A DNA stretch of 64,000 nt from Mycobacterium shinjukuense (GTDB lineage: Bacteria > Actinomycetota > Actinomycetes > Mycobacteriales > Mycobacteriaceae): positions 2,976,001 to 3,040,000 of the forward strand of contig NZ_AP022575.1 in the NCBI RefSeq assembly GCF_010730055.1, in the 5' to 3' direction. Numbering within the stretch: position 1 is the stretch's first letter; every line of letters begins with the position of its first letter. Positions 23,951 through 32,314 of this stretch are shown here, one piece after another. The position numbers and the translations under genes are program-made. The notes under the pieces were generated by a model. That model saw nothing but the letters and a program-made list of their open reading frames with translations, was not told where the DNA came from and searched no databases.

Positions 23951-24603
23951 CAGTTCTCACCTCGCTTGATCGCGCTGCGGACCATGACGAGTCCACCGGT
24001 GCGGCCGGGCACCGCGCCCTTGATCAGCAACACGCCGTTCTCGGCATCGACCTTGTGCACCAACAGGTTTTGCACGGTCACCCGGGCATTGCCCATCCGA
24101 CCGGCCATCCGGGTGCCCTTGAACACCCGCGCCGGCGTGGCACAGCCGCCGATGGAGCCCGGACGGCGATGCACCGCCTGGGCGCCGTGGCTGGCGCCTT
24201 GCCCACGAAAGCCGTGCCGTTTCATGGTGCCGGCAAAACCCTTGCCCTTGGACGTACCGGTGACGTCAACATAGCTGCCGTCGGTGAAGATCTCCGCCGT
24301 CAGCTCCTGGCCAACCTGATACTCGGCCGCCGCCTCCGGGTCATCCAACCGCAGCTCGGCCAAGTGACGCCTCGGGTTGACCCCCGCGGCGGTGTACTGG
24401 CCGGTCTGCGGCTTGTTGACCTTGCGCGGACTGATCTCGCCGTAGGCCAATTGCACAGCGCTGTAACCGTCCCGCTCCGGCGTGCGGATGCGGGTCACCA
24501 CGTTCGGACCCGCCTTGACCACGGTGACCGGGACGACCTTGTTGTTCTCGTCGAACACCTGCGTCATGCCCAGCTTGGTACCGAGAATGCCCTTGCGCGC
24601 CAT
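23950..24603 (-). CDS. rplC: 50S ribosomal protein L3
   Basis: This 217-residue protein starts MARKGILGTKLGMTQVFDENN and contains VTGTSKGKGFAGTMKRHGF and HRRPGSIG, the L3 hallmark loop near the peptidyl-transferase centre. It starts 14 bases after rpsJ. Confidence 0.97.
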   Translation of the reverse strand: MARKGILGTKLGMTQVFDENNKVVPVTVVKAGPNVVTRIRTPERDGYSAVQLAYGEISPRKVNKPQTGQYTAAGVNPRRHLAELRLDDPEAAAEYQVGQELTAEIFTDGSYVDVTGTSKGKGFAGTMKRHGFRGQGASHGAQAVHRRPGSIGGCATPARVFKGTRMAGRMGNARVTVQNLLVHKVDAENGVLLIKGAVPGRTGGLVMVRSAIKRGEN

Positions 24604-24617
24604 CGCTGAAGAATCTC

Positions 24618-24923
24618 CTACTGGATGTTGACGTCGACACTGGCCGGCAGATCGATGCGCATCAGGGCGTCAACGGTCTTTGGCGTCGGGTCGAGAATGT
24701 CGATCAACCGCTTGTGGGTGCGCATCTCGAAATGCTCCCGCGAATCCTTGTACTTGTGCGGAGAGCGGATGACGCAATACACGTTCTTCTCGGTCGGCAG
24801 CGGCACCGGACCCACGACGCTGGCACCGGTACGGACGACGGTCTCGACGATCTTGCGCGCCGAAGCATCAATAGCCTCATGGTCGTAGGCCTTCAGCCTG
24901 ATGCGGATCTTCTGTCCCGCCAC
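24618..24923 (-). CDS. rpsJ: 30S ribosomal protein S10
   Basis: This 101-residue protein starts MAGQKIRIRLKAYDHEAIDASA with a GTG start codon, and contains VGPVPLPTEKNVYCVIRSPHKYKDSREHFE. S10 also acts in antitermination as NusE. It is the first gene of the S10 operon, with a leader of about 275 bases. Confidence 0.97.
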   Translation of the reverse strand: MAGQKIRIRLKAYDHEAIDASARKIVETVVRTGASVVGPVPLPTEKNVYCVIRSPHKYKDSREHFEMRTHKRLIDILDPTPKTVDALMRIDLPASVDVNIQ

Positions 24924-25205
24924 GCTTGTCCTACCTCACTCCCATGTTCCTGGGGCCCATTTCTGCGCCCGTTGCCCCCAGCGCGCCGATCGGCCCGGCC
25001 CATCTGGACCGATCTGGCGTCGCGCCGGATACCCCGCCGCTGTTTACCTGTCGTGGTCCACCGGCCCCGCGCTCGGGCGTGTCACCCGCATACAGCCTTG
25101 CCCGCGGCCAGTTGGGTCGCTCGCCAAGGATGGGACCGGACGCGCCCGTATGGGCGCTGGTCGTATGCCCGGCCAGGCGAAAACCCGGCGCAAGACAACC
25201 TGAAC

Positions 25206-25234
25206 AGTATGCCCTAGATCACCGCCTCGACCAA
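25206..25234 (-). promoter_or_regulatory. Promoter of the S10 operon (rpsJ)
   Basis: On the minus strand TTGGTC (25229-25234), 17 bases and CATACT (25206-25211) make a good SigA-like promoter. Transcription would begin near 25199, giving a long leader of about 275 bases. The rest of 24924-25309 shows no convincing gene; long frames there look like composition artefacts. The leader may hold an autoregulatory structure, which I could not fold. Confidence 0.55.
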
Positions 25235-25309
25235 ATCTCGGTAGGGTTCAGAACAGCTCCCCGATGTCGCCGCGGTGACCCGACCGCGGCCCGGTGAGGG
25301 GTGCCGTCG

Positions 25310-26749
25310 TCATCGGACGAACTCGGCAGCGCGGTGGGCCAGCATCACGATCGTGGCGTGCGGACCGCGGCTGGTGATCGTGGGCAACACGGACCCGTCG
25401 ATCACCCACAGGTTCTCGATGCCGCGCACCCGGCATCGCCCATCGACGACGGCGTTGCGGTCATCGTCGGTGCCCATCGGGGCGGAACCACACAGGTGCT
25501 GCGACGTCGACCAGGCCGGTTCCCCGAGTCCGGTTGCCGAACCAACCAACTCGCGGGCCAATTCGGTGCCCCGGCGCAGCGCGGCGATATCGTCGGGCTC
25601 ACTGTCGTACCGATGCTCGATGCGGGGCGCCATTCGCGGATCGGCCGATACCAATGTGAGGCGCCCGCGCGCACGTGGCCGCATGAGCGCAATCCCGACG
25701 TGTGGCCAGTCGGGGTGCCCCGGGCTGATGCCTCCGGTCATCGCCACGAAACCGCCTGTATAAGGTCGGATCTCAATATCATCGAAGGTATTGAGCACCA
25801 CTTCCAGCACCGGCCGGCCGGCAGCCACGTTCCAGGTGGTGGGCAGCACCCATTCGGGATGGTCGCTGCAGCACATCCCCACCGGTAGCGGCGCCACCAC
25901 TGCCACCCCCGCCGCCCGCAGCATCGCCTGATCACCGATGCCGGAAAGCATCAACAGCTGCGCTGACTGAATCGCCCCGGCACACAACACTATTCGGTCA
26001 GCGGTCAACAGCATTTCCCCCTCGGGGCCGATGGCGTCGACACCCACCGCGGCGGTGCCGGAGAGGCGCACGCGCAGCGCTTGCGTCCGGTCCAGCACAG
26101 TCAGGTTGGCCCGGTTCAGCGCGGGCATCAGGAAGGCGGACCCCGGGCCGGTCCGAACACCGTCGACGATGTTGAGCGGGACCGCACCCACTCCCACGGC
26201 CGGCGGGTGTCCAACGTCATTGAGGTCGGCAATCCAGGCAAACCCGGCACGCTGGGCGGCTGCAATGAAACGTTCTGTGGGGCCGGTCATTTCGTGTGTC
26301 CGCCGAACCGGAATGGGCCCAGCGGTGCCGTGGGCGGGACCCGCGAAATCCAGGTCGGTTTCGATTGCCCGAAAGTGTTCGACAACATCGGACCAGGCCC
26401 AGCCGGGGATGGAGTAGCCATCGAAATCGCGCGGCAGGCCGCGACAGAAGTACCCGCCGTTGATGGCGCCCGAACCGCCGACCGTCGCTCCGCGCACGAT
26501 CGACAGCCGGCGGACCGGCCGATCGGTCAGCTGGGTCCGATAACGCCGCACCAACGGGCTGCCGGCCCCGATCGGCAGCCGCAACCCGTCGGCGGTCTGG
26601 GCCAGCAGCCCCGGATCGGCCAGTCCCGGGCCGGCCTCGAGCACGGTCACCACACGATCAGGATCCGCCGAAAGACGCTCGGCAACAACTGATCCAGCGC
26701 TTCCCGCGCCGACGATCAGCACATCGCTGTGCCGGGCGGCCGGCGTCAA
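25310..26749 (-). CDS. mftG: Mycofactocin dehydrogenase MftG (GMC oxidoreductase)
   Basis: This 479-residue GMC-family flavoprotein has the FAD fold VLIVGAGSAGSVVAERLSADP, the GMC segment RGATVGGSGAINGG, and a C-terminal CGSAPMGTDDDRNAVVDGRCRV. MftG reoxidises reduced mycofactocin and feeds electrons to the respiratory chain. The start is TTG 26749, 3 bases past the mftF stop. It is the last gene of the mft cluster in the order A-B-C-D-E-F-G. Confidence 0.9.
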   Translation of the reverse strand: MTPAARHSDVLIVGAGSAGSVVAERLSADPDRVVTVLEAGPGLADPGLLAQTADGLRLPIGAGSPLVRRYRTQLTDRPVRRLSIVRGATVGGSGAINGGYFCRGLPRDFDGYSIPGWAWSDVVEHFRAIETDLDFAGPAHGTAGPIPVRRTHEMTGPTERFIAAAQRAGFAWIADLNDVGHPPAVGVGAVPLNIVDGVRTGPGSAFLMPALNRANLTVLDRTQALRVRLSGTAAVGVDAIGPEGEMLLTADRIVLCAGAIQSAQLLMLSGIGDQAMLRAAGVAVVAPLPVGMCCSDHPEWVLPTTWNVAAGRPVLEVVLNTFDDIEIRPYTGGFVAMTGGISPGHPDWPHVGIALMRPRARGRLTLVSADPRMAPRIEHRYDSEPDDIAALRRGTELARELVGSATGLGEPAWSTSQHLCGSAPMGTDDDRNAVVDGRCRVRGIENLWVIDGSVLPTITSRGPHATIVMLAHRAAEFVR

Positions 26750-26752
26750 TCG

Positions 26753-28171
26753 TTACGTCCGAATCTGCGGTTTGAGCGCGCCGACGTTGCGTTCGCGCAG
26801 CACCCCGTACCACAGGCCGATCCCGTAGGCCAAGTCATCGACGCGTTTGAGCAGCAGAAAGGTCAGCAATCCGATGGGTTCGGCGCCCCCGTCGGTGGCG
26901 TCCCGGCGGCCCAGCCAGTCCACCACGCCGTCGACGATCGCGGCAATCACCACCACCCGTCGACAATGGCGGGACACCATGGCCGCGACCAATGCCACCG
27001 GCCAGTAGTGCCGGCACAGGGCCGATGCCAACTGCAGCGCCGCCGACCACAGGCCGCGGGTGACGACCACGCACACGTCCCACAGCGACGTCTCAGCACC
27101 GCGCATGGCCTTGGCGATCCGGCGACCCGTCAACAAGGCGAACACGACCGACGCCAGCCGGCCAATGCCGGTTCCAAAGGACACCAGGACCCACGCCATC
27201 AACGCCCCGCCGGAGATTACCAACGGCGCGATCTTGTCGGGGTGGCGCACAGCCAGTGGGGCCGCCGAGCCCCCGTAATACGCTTTGCGCGCGACCCAAT
27301 CGCGCAGTTCGGTCCGATGATCGTGCGCGACCAGCGCAACCGGCTCGTAGCGCAGCCGGGCGCCGGCTTCGATGAGCCGCCAGCACAGGTCCACGTCCTC
27401 GCCGGAGTGCAGGGTCTCGTCGAATCCGCCGACCTCCCGCAGCGCAGCGCAGCGGCAGATGATCGCGGCGCTGGGAACGTAGGACACCGTGCTATGCGGC
27501 AACACCGGTGCTTCACGCTGGCCGAGGTCCAGTGACGAGCGCACCGCCTCGTAGCGTGCCACCACGTTCTCGTTCTGCGACAAGCCGATGATCCGGGGTG
27601 CCACCAGCGCGACGGTGGGATCACAGAAGTGGCCGAGCAGGGCCTCTAGCCACCCGCGCCGCGGTGCCACGTCGGAATCCAGGAAGGCCACAAAGTCGGT
27701 GGTGCAGGCCGCCAGCCCGCTGTTGCGGGCCGCCGCCGGCCCCTTGCTGCGCGGGTGGTGCAGCACCTCGATGTCACAGTGCGCGCCGGTGAAATCCGCC
27801 AGTTCGATTGGGCGCACCGAACCGTCGTCCACCACGATCACGCGTAGTCCGCGTAGCGAAGCCACCAACCGGCGGACGCCAGATACGTTGTCCCGGACCG
27901 GGATAACGACGGTGACATCGCGATGGGACGGACCACTGGCCGGCCGTGGATGCGCCACTGTGGCGTCCAGCAGGGTGCGGGCCAGCTGGGCGCTGACCTC
28001 GTCGCGCACCTTGAGGCGGCCGTCGCAGAGCATCTCCTGGGCAGCGGGCGCCAACCGCAGCAACCGGGTCGGTGAGCCCCCGAGCAAGGCCGAGCCGTCG
28101 CCGAGCACGCGCACGCGGCGGTCCACCTGCACGGCGAACCCGTTAGGCAGCCGGGCTTGTGTCATGGTCAC
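26753..28171 (-). CDS. mftF: Mycofactocin glycosyltransferase MftF
   Basis: About 470 residues. A family 2 glycosyltransferase domain lies in the centre, with VTVVIPVRDN, VIVVDDGS and the metal-binding AFLDSDVAP, and the C-terminal part has several hydrophobic segments suggesting membrane association. MftF adds beta-1,4-glucose units to the premycofactocin core. Translation may begin at GTG 28171 or ATG 28165 (GTGACCATG), directly where the last MIRU unit ends. The repeat therefore supplies its ribosome-binding site (GAGGAGGAG). mftG follows after 3 bases. Confidence 0.92.
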   Translation of the reverse strand: MTMTQARLPNGFAVQVDRRVRVLGDGSALLGGSPTRLLRLAPAAQEMLCDGRLKVRDEVSAQLARTLLDATVAHPRPASGPSHRDVTVVIPVRDNVSGVRRLVASLRGLRVIVVDDGSVRPIELADFTGAHCDIEVLHHPRSKGPAAARNSGLAACTTDFVAFLDSDVAPRRGWLEALLGHFCDPTVALVAPRIIGLSQNENVVARYEAVRSSLDLGQREAPVLPHSTVSYVPSAAIICRCAALREVGGFDETLHSGEDVDLCWRLIEAGARLRYEPVALVAHDHRTELRDWVARKAYYGGSAAPLAVRHPDKIAPLVISGGALMAWVLVSFGTGIGRLASVVFALLTGRRIAKAMRGAETSLWDVCVVVTRGLWSAALQLASALCRHYWPVALVAAMVSRHCRRVVVIAAIVDGVVDWLGRRDATDGGAEPIGLLTFLLLKRVDDLAYGIGLWYGVLRERNVGALKPQIRT

Positions 28172-28643
28172 GAGCGCCGCTCCTCCTCATCGCTTTCGCT
28201 CTGCATCGTCGCCGGCGCGGTCACGAGCGCCGCTCCTCCTCATCGCTTTCGCTCTGCATCGTCGCCGGCGCGGTCACGAGCGCCGCTCCTCCTCATCGCT
28301 TTCGCTCTGCATCGTCGCCGGCGCGGTCACGAGCGCCGCTCCTCCTCATCGCTTTCGCTCTGCATCGTCGCCGGCGCGGTCACGAGCGCCGCTCCTCCTC
28401 ATCGCTTTCGCTCTGCATCGTCGCCGGCGCGGTCACGAGCGCCGCTCCTCCTCATCGCTTTCGCTCTGCATCGTCGCCGGCGGGTCACGAGCGCCGCTCC
28501 TCCTCATCGCTTTCGCTCTGCATCGTCGCCGGCGCGGTCACGAGCGCCGCTCCTCCTCATCGCTTTCGCTCTGCATCGTCGCCGGCGCGGTCACGAGCGC
28601 CGCTCCTCCTCATCGCTTTCGCTCTGCATCGTCGCCGGCGCGG
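28166..28643 (-). repeat. MIRU minisatellite, nine tandem 53-bp units, between mftE and mftF
   Basis: Nine head-to-tail units of 53 bp share the minus-strand core GATGCAGAGCGAAAGCGATG followed by AGGAGGAGCGGCGCTC and GTGACC. One unit (joint near 28482-28486) has a single base deleted and is 52 bp; the others look identical. The array sits exactly where the mftE stop (TGA, 28644-28646) would meet the mftF start (ATGACC/GTGACC), the classic MIRU insertion site. Because 53 is not a multiple of 3, long frames across it are phase-rotating artefacts. Copy number is likely polymorphic. Confidence 0.93.
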
Positions 28644-29375
28644 TCATGTCAGCATCCCGTCGGGGTTTGGCGCCCATCGCACGACCCGACACACACAATC
28701 GTCGACCATCTCCGCAAAGATGCGCTTCCCCTCGGCCACGGTTGCGGCGGTCGGGTCGCCGAGCACCCCCAGCTCGCTGACCGCCGCGACACCCCCGCGG
28801 CGAATCGCCGGCAACAACTCGGTCAGCGGCGCTTGGTTACCGGCGCGCCACCGGCCGGTGCGCACCTGGGCCGGCGAAATATGCAGCAACAGCGATGTTT
28901 CGGTGTGTCCGGCATGAGCGTCACCACCCTCGGAGCTGCACGGGCACCATCCAGCGTCGCGACCTTCGGCTCGCAGCAAACTCACCGCACGATGCAAGGC
29001 GGCGACGTTGCCGCCGTGGCCGTTGACGAAAACCAGCCGCCGGGCCCAGCTGGCGGCCGATCGGCCATACTCCACCAAAAGCAGGGTCAGCGCTTCGGTG
29101 CCGATGGAGATCGTTCCGGCGAAACCCTGGTGCTCACCACTGGCGCCATAGGCGATGGCCGGTGCCAGCAACCAGTCGACGCGTGCGGCGACCGCGCTGG
29201 CGACCGCTGTCGCGATCCGGGTGTCGGTATCCAGCGGCAGATGGGGACCGTGTTGTTCGGTGGACCCCAGCGGGATCACGATTGACGGCGAGGTGGCTGT
29301 CGACAGTTGCCCCGAGGTCGCAGTCGCCAGTTCGCCGAGTACGGGCAGCACTTGCCGATGGTAGGACGAATTCAC
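28644..29375 (-). CDS. mftE: Mycofactocin peptidase MftE (creatininase family)
   Basis: About 243 residues. MftE removes the modified C-terminal dipeptide (from Val-Tyr) from MftA, releasing AHDP. Creatininase metal-binding motifs are visible: LGSTEQHGPHLPLDTD near the N-terminus, VNGHGGN in the middle and HAGHTETS. GTG 29375 (MNSSYHRQVLPVLGEL) was chosen because it gives the MftE start; upstream extension has no similarity. Its stop overlaps an ATG leading into the MIRU array. An AT-rich 100-base gap separates it from mftD. Confidence 0.92.
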   Translation of the reverse strand: MNSSYHRQVLPVLGELATATSGQLSTATSPSIVIPLGSTEQHGPHLPLDTDTRIATAVASAVAARVDWLLAPAIAYGASGEHQGFAGTISIGTEALTLLLVEYGRSAASWARRLVFVNGHGGNVAALHRAVSLLRAEGRDAGWCPCSSEGGDAHAGHTETSLLLHISPAQVRTGRWRAGNQAPLTELLPAIRRGGVAAVSELGVLGDPTAATVAEGKRIFAEMVDDCVCRVVRWAPNPDGMLT

Positions 29376-29416
29376 CTGGCGTGCACCAATTGTTGCCCTA
29401 CCTATTGAAATTTTTT

Positions 29417-29431
29417 CCATTCTGACAATGG
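29417..29431. promoter_or_regulatory. Small palindrome in the AT-rich mftD-mftE gap
   Basis: CCATT-CTGAC-AATGG is a perfect inverted repeat beside a T-rich stretch, in the only gap over 20 bases between the mftA and mftE genes. On the minus strand a TTGTCA box starts within it. This could be an internal promoter or operator for mftEFG. Sequence pattern only. Confidence 0.3.
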
Positions 29432-29476
29432 AGGGGCCGGGAACTCTGCTCTTCTGCCACGACCGCCACGCGCGTA

Positions 29477-30667
29477 TCAAGCGTTGCCGAGGGCGGGCAC
29501 ACCCAATTCCCGGGTGAAGCCCGCGGGGACCAGGATGTCGTCGGGACACAGGTCGCGCACGGATGAACGTCCCAGACCCATCAGCGCCGAGTCCATGCCA
29601 CCGCGCAGGATGTCAAGGACATTCTCGACGCCGGATTGTCCGGCCGCGGCCAGGCCCCACAGGTAGGCGCGGCCGATCATCACCGCACGCGCGCCCAGCG
29701 CCACCGCCTTGACGACGTCGCCGCCCCGCCGGATGCCGCCGTCCAACAACACCTCGATCTGGTCGCCGACCGCCGCCGCCACGGCGGGCAGGGCCCGGAT
29801 CGATGCGGGTGTGCCGTCCAGATTGTTGCCGCCGTGGTTGGACACCGAGATCGCCGAAACACCAGCATCCACCGCTCTTTTGGCGTCGTCGACCCGCATG
29901 ACACCCTTGAGCATGAACGGTCCGCCCCACAACCGGCGCAGCCAGGCGATGTCTTCCCAGGTCGGCGGTGCGGTGCCCAGCCACTCGCGGTAGGCGGCAA
30001 AGAACCGTGGGCCGCGCTCGCCGCGGCGGCCCAGGTTGGGCACCCGCAAGCTGGGCGGCCGCCGCGTCCTGGCGAACTTCCACAGCCATCTCGGGCGGGC
30101 GATCGCCTCCGGAGACATCCGCACCATGGTCTTCAGGCTCATCTCTTCGGGGATCTTGGGGCTGCCCCAGTCGCGTCCGTGCGCGAACGTCCAGTCGGTG
30201 GTGACGATCAACCCGACCGCGCCGGCCTGCCGGGCTCGCTCCACGCGCTCGGCGATGGCGTCACGCCCGCCGAGCCAGTAGATCTGGAAGAAGGTCTTGG
30301 GGTTGGCGGCGATGACTTCCTCGATCGGCTTGCTGGCAAACGAAGACAACCCCATCGCCGTGCCGCGGGCGGCCGCGGCCCGGGCGACGGCTACCTCACC
30401 ATCGGGGTCGACCGCCTGGACACCGGTCGGCGAAATGATTACCGGCAGCGAAATATCTTGTCCCATCACGGTGGTCGACAAATCACGCTTTTCGGTCGCA
30501 CCGACGACATGCGGGGCGAAGCCGAGTTCGCTGAACGCTGCGACATTGTCGGCGACCGTGATTCCCTGCTCACTCGCCGCGATCAGGGACGAGTAAACCG
30601 ATTTTGGCAGCCGACGTTTCGCGCGTCGCTGGGCGATGGCCACCGTTTCGAACCAGGCTTCGGCCAT
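29477..30667 (-). CDS. mftD: Mycofactocin biosynthesis flavoprotein MftD
   Basis: This 396-residue FMN-dependent alpha-hydroxy-acid-dehydrogenase-fold enzyme oxidises AHDP to premycofactocin, forming the redox-active keto-amide. Family segments include ISPTGVQAVDPDGEVAVARAAAARGTAMG (split across the FMN site), WLGGRDAIAERV, ISVSNHGGNNLDG with the catalytic His, and LLDGGIRRGGDVVKAVALGARAVMIGR. ATG 30667 starts 2 bases after the mftC stop. It corresponds to Rv0694 (also called lldD1). Confidence 0.93.
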   Translation of the reverse strand: MAEAWFETVAIAQRRAKRRLPKSVYSSLIAASEQGITVADNVAAFSELGFAPHVVGATEKRDLSTTVMGQDISLPVIISPTGVQAVDPDGEVAVARAAAARGTAMGLSSFASKPIEEVIAANPKTFFQIYWLGGRDAIAERVERARQAGAVGLIVTTDWTFAHGRDWGSPKIPEEMSLKTMVRMSPEAIARPRWLWKFARTRRPPSLRVPNLGRRGERGPRFFAAYREWLGTAPPTWEDIAWLRRLWGGPFMLKGVMRVDDAKRAVDAGVSAISVSNHGGNNLDGTPASIRALPAVAAAVGDQIEVLLDGGIRRGGDVVKAVALGARAVMIGRAYLWGLAAAGQSGVENVLDILRGGMDSALMGLGRSSVRDLCPDDILVPAGFTRELGVPALGNA

Positions 30668-30669
30668 GG

Positions 30670-31848
30670 CTACACCGGACTTTCGTCGCAGCGGCGCGCG
30701 GGGGGTCGCCTGGACAGGGTCAGGGGCACCGGTGCCCGGATGCCGGTGCCCCGGGAGTGATCGACACGGGCCCGCGGGGTGTCCCGCTTCCGCGCCAGCG
30801 CCGGTGCGCCGTGGCCTTGCACGCATTCGGGATCCGGCCCGGCGGTCGGCAGGCCGGTGAAGAATTTCGCCGCCATGCAACCGCCCCGGCAGCCGTCGTA
30901 ATGCCCGCAGCCAGCGCAGGCCCCGGCCGACTGCGGCGCGCGCAGTTCCTGAAACAACGGCGCGTTCTTCCAGATGTTGTCAAACCCGCCGTCGGACAAC
31001 ACATTTCCCGCCAGGAAACGCTCATGGATGGCGAACGGACAGGCGTATACGTCGCCGACCGGGTCGATGAGGCACACCACCCGGCCGGCCCCGCACATGT
31101 TGAGGCCGGCCAGCGCGCCGGCGGAGCCCAGCGGCGAGAGATGGAAGAACGAATCGCCGGTCAGCACTCGCTCACCCTTGGCGACCAGCCAGTCATACAG
31201 CTGCACCTGCTGGGCGGCGGTGGGGTGCAGATCGTCCCAGACGTCCGCACCCCGCCCGGACGGCCGCAGCCGGGTGATCCGCAGGGTTGCCCCGAAACGG
31301 CTTGCCAGGGTTGCGAAATCGTCGAGCTGGTCGACGTTGTGCCGGGTGACCACGACGGAGACCTTGGCGCCTCCACCAGGCTTGCCAAATCCCGCCGCTG
31401 CCAGGTTCTGCAGCGCATCAACCGCCATCGCGAACGACCCCGGGCCGCGAACGGCGTCGTTGACCTCGGCGGTGGCGCCGTCGAGTGAGACCTGCACATC
31501 CACGTAGTCGCTGGCCGCCAACCTCGCGGCCACCTCGGGGGTGATCCGGACGCCGTTGGTGGAGAACTTCACCCCGACGCGGTGCGCGGTGGCGTAATCC
31601 ACCAGCTCCCAGAAGTCCGGGCGCACCGTGGGCTCGCCACCGCCGATGTTGACGTAGAACACCTGCATGCGTTCCAACTCGTCGATGATGTCCTTGCACT
31701 GACGAGTGGACAGCTCGCGGGGGTCGCGCCTGCCCGAGGACGACAGGCAGTGCACACACGCCAGGTTGCAGGCGTAGGTCAGCTCCCAGGTCAGGCAGAT
31801 GGGCGCGTCCAGTCCGTGCTCGAACTGCTCGATCAGCGTCGATGTCAT
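30670..31848 (-). CDS. mftC: Mycofactocin radical SAM maturase MftC
   Basis: This 392-residue radical SAM/SPASM enzyme decarboxylates and cross-links the C-terminal Val-Tyr of MftA. The SAM [4Fe-4S] motif is CNLACVHC (CX3CX2C) near residue 28. The C-terminal SPASM domain has many cysteines, including CAGCGHYDGCRGGC, for auxiliary clusters. ATG 31848 overlaps the mftB stop (ATGA). The C-terminal tail after the SPASM region is long and Arg/Pro-rich. Confidence 0.94.
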   Translation of the reverse strand: MTSTLIEQFEHGLDAPICLTWELTYACNLACVHCLSSSGRRDPRELSTRQCKDIIDELERMQVFYVNIGGGEPTVRPDFWELVDYATAHRVGVKFSTNGVRITPEVAARLAASDYVDVQVSLDGATAEVNDAVRGPGSFAMAVDALQNLAAAGFGKPGGGAKVSVVVTRHNVDQLDDFATLASRFGATLRITRLRPSGRGADVWDDLHPTAAQQVQLYDWLVAKGERVLTGDSFFHLSPLGSAGALAGLNMCGAGRVVCLIDPVGDVYACPFAIHERFLAGNVLSDGGFDNIWKNAPLFQELRAPQSAGACAGCGHYDGCRGGCMAAKFFTGLPTAGPDPECVQGHGAPALARKRDTPRARVDHSRGTGIRAPVPLTLSRRPPARRCDESPV

Positions 31849-32138
31849 CGGACCTCCTGCGGCACCAGCATGTCGGAGCGGGCCAGTACACCCAGCGCAT
31901 GCAGGTACGGGCCCTGGTCGGGGTCGGCGACCCCAGCGGCCCGGCAGGCGGACCGGGCATCGGGATGGTCGGCCAGCGTCCGCACCACCGTCAGCATCCT
32001 GCGGTTTTTCAGAAACGACAGCCGACGCGTGCCGAAGTGATAGAGCAGCGCACCAAACGGCTCCGGCCGGATCGCCACCTGGGGGTGCAACCGCCAGCCG
32101 CGCAGCGGGTCGAACACGCCGATCAGTAGACCCCGCAC
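31845..32138 (-). CDS. mftB: Mycofactocin precursor-binding protein MftB
   Basis: This ~97-residue PqqD-like RiPP recognition element binds MftA and presents it to MftC. The core FDPLRGWRLHPQVAIRPEPFGALLYHFG is typical. Two GTG starts are possible: 32138, which lies inside the last codons of mftA (overlap of 16 bases), or 32117, just after the mftA stop. Its stop overlaps the mftC start. The tight packing suggests translational coupling of precursor, chaperone and maturase. Confidence 0.9.
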   Translation of the reverse strand: MRGLLIGVFDPLRGWRLHPQVAIRPEPFGALLYHFGTRRLSFLKNRRMLTVVRTLADHPDARSACRAAGVADPDQGPYLHALGVLARSDMLVPQEVR

Positions 32139-32212
32139 ATGCCGTCGATGGACACCTCTTCAACCAGCGTCTCGGCGACGAGCTCGGTGCCAGGATCGGT
32201 CTCGTGGTCCAT
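32123..32212 (-). CDS. mftA: Mycofactocin precursor peptide MftA
   Basis: This 29-residue peptide starts MDHETDPGTELVAETLVEE and ends in the invariant IDGMCGVY. The final Val-Tyr is the part turned into the cofactor by MftC, MftE and MftD. ATG 32212. It heads the mft operon and is divergent from mftR across a 102-base gap. Confidence 0.95.
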   Translation of the reverse strand: MDHETDPGTELVAETLVEEVSIDGMCGVY

Positions 32213-32235
32213 GGGAATTCGCCTCTCGGTCAGGA

Positions 32236-32252
32236 CTCGACAACAACGAGTT
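32236..32252. promoter_or_regulatory. Candidate MftR operator in the mftA-mftR gap
   Basis: ACTCG-ACAACAA-CGAGT is a perfect inverted repeat in the divergent mftA-mftR spacer, 24 bases upstream of mftA. TetR repressors usually bind such sites. I did not compare it with published MftR footprints. Confidence 0.45.
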
Positions 32253-32314
32253 GCTCCGGTCACAATCGTCGCCAGAATATGGCATCGAGTGCCGAAATGG
32301 AAGGGTGGGGTCTT

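Noticed and set aside
24924..25309. Protein-coding frames in the rpsJ leader
   Set aside because: Low-complexity translations with no family pattern; the region reads better as promoter and leader.
28166..28643. CRISPR array
   Set aside because: Units are identical head to tail with no unique spacers and no cas genes nearby; it is a MIRU minisatellite.
28157..28917. Long plus-strand frames with Ser/Leu/Arg-rich repeating protein
   Set aside because: The 53-bp repeat has no stop in several frames, so any frame stays open; the protein pattern is produced by repeat phase and lies antisense to the mft operon.
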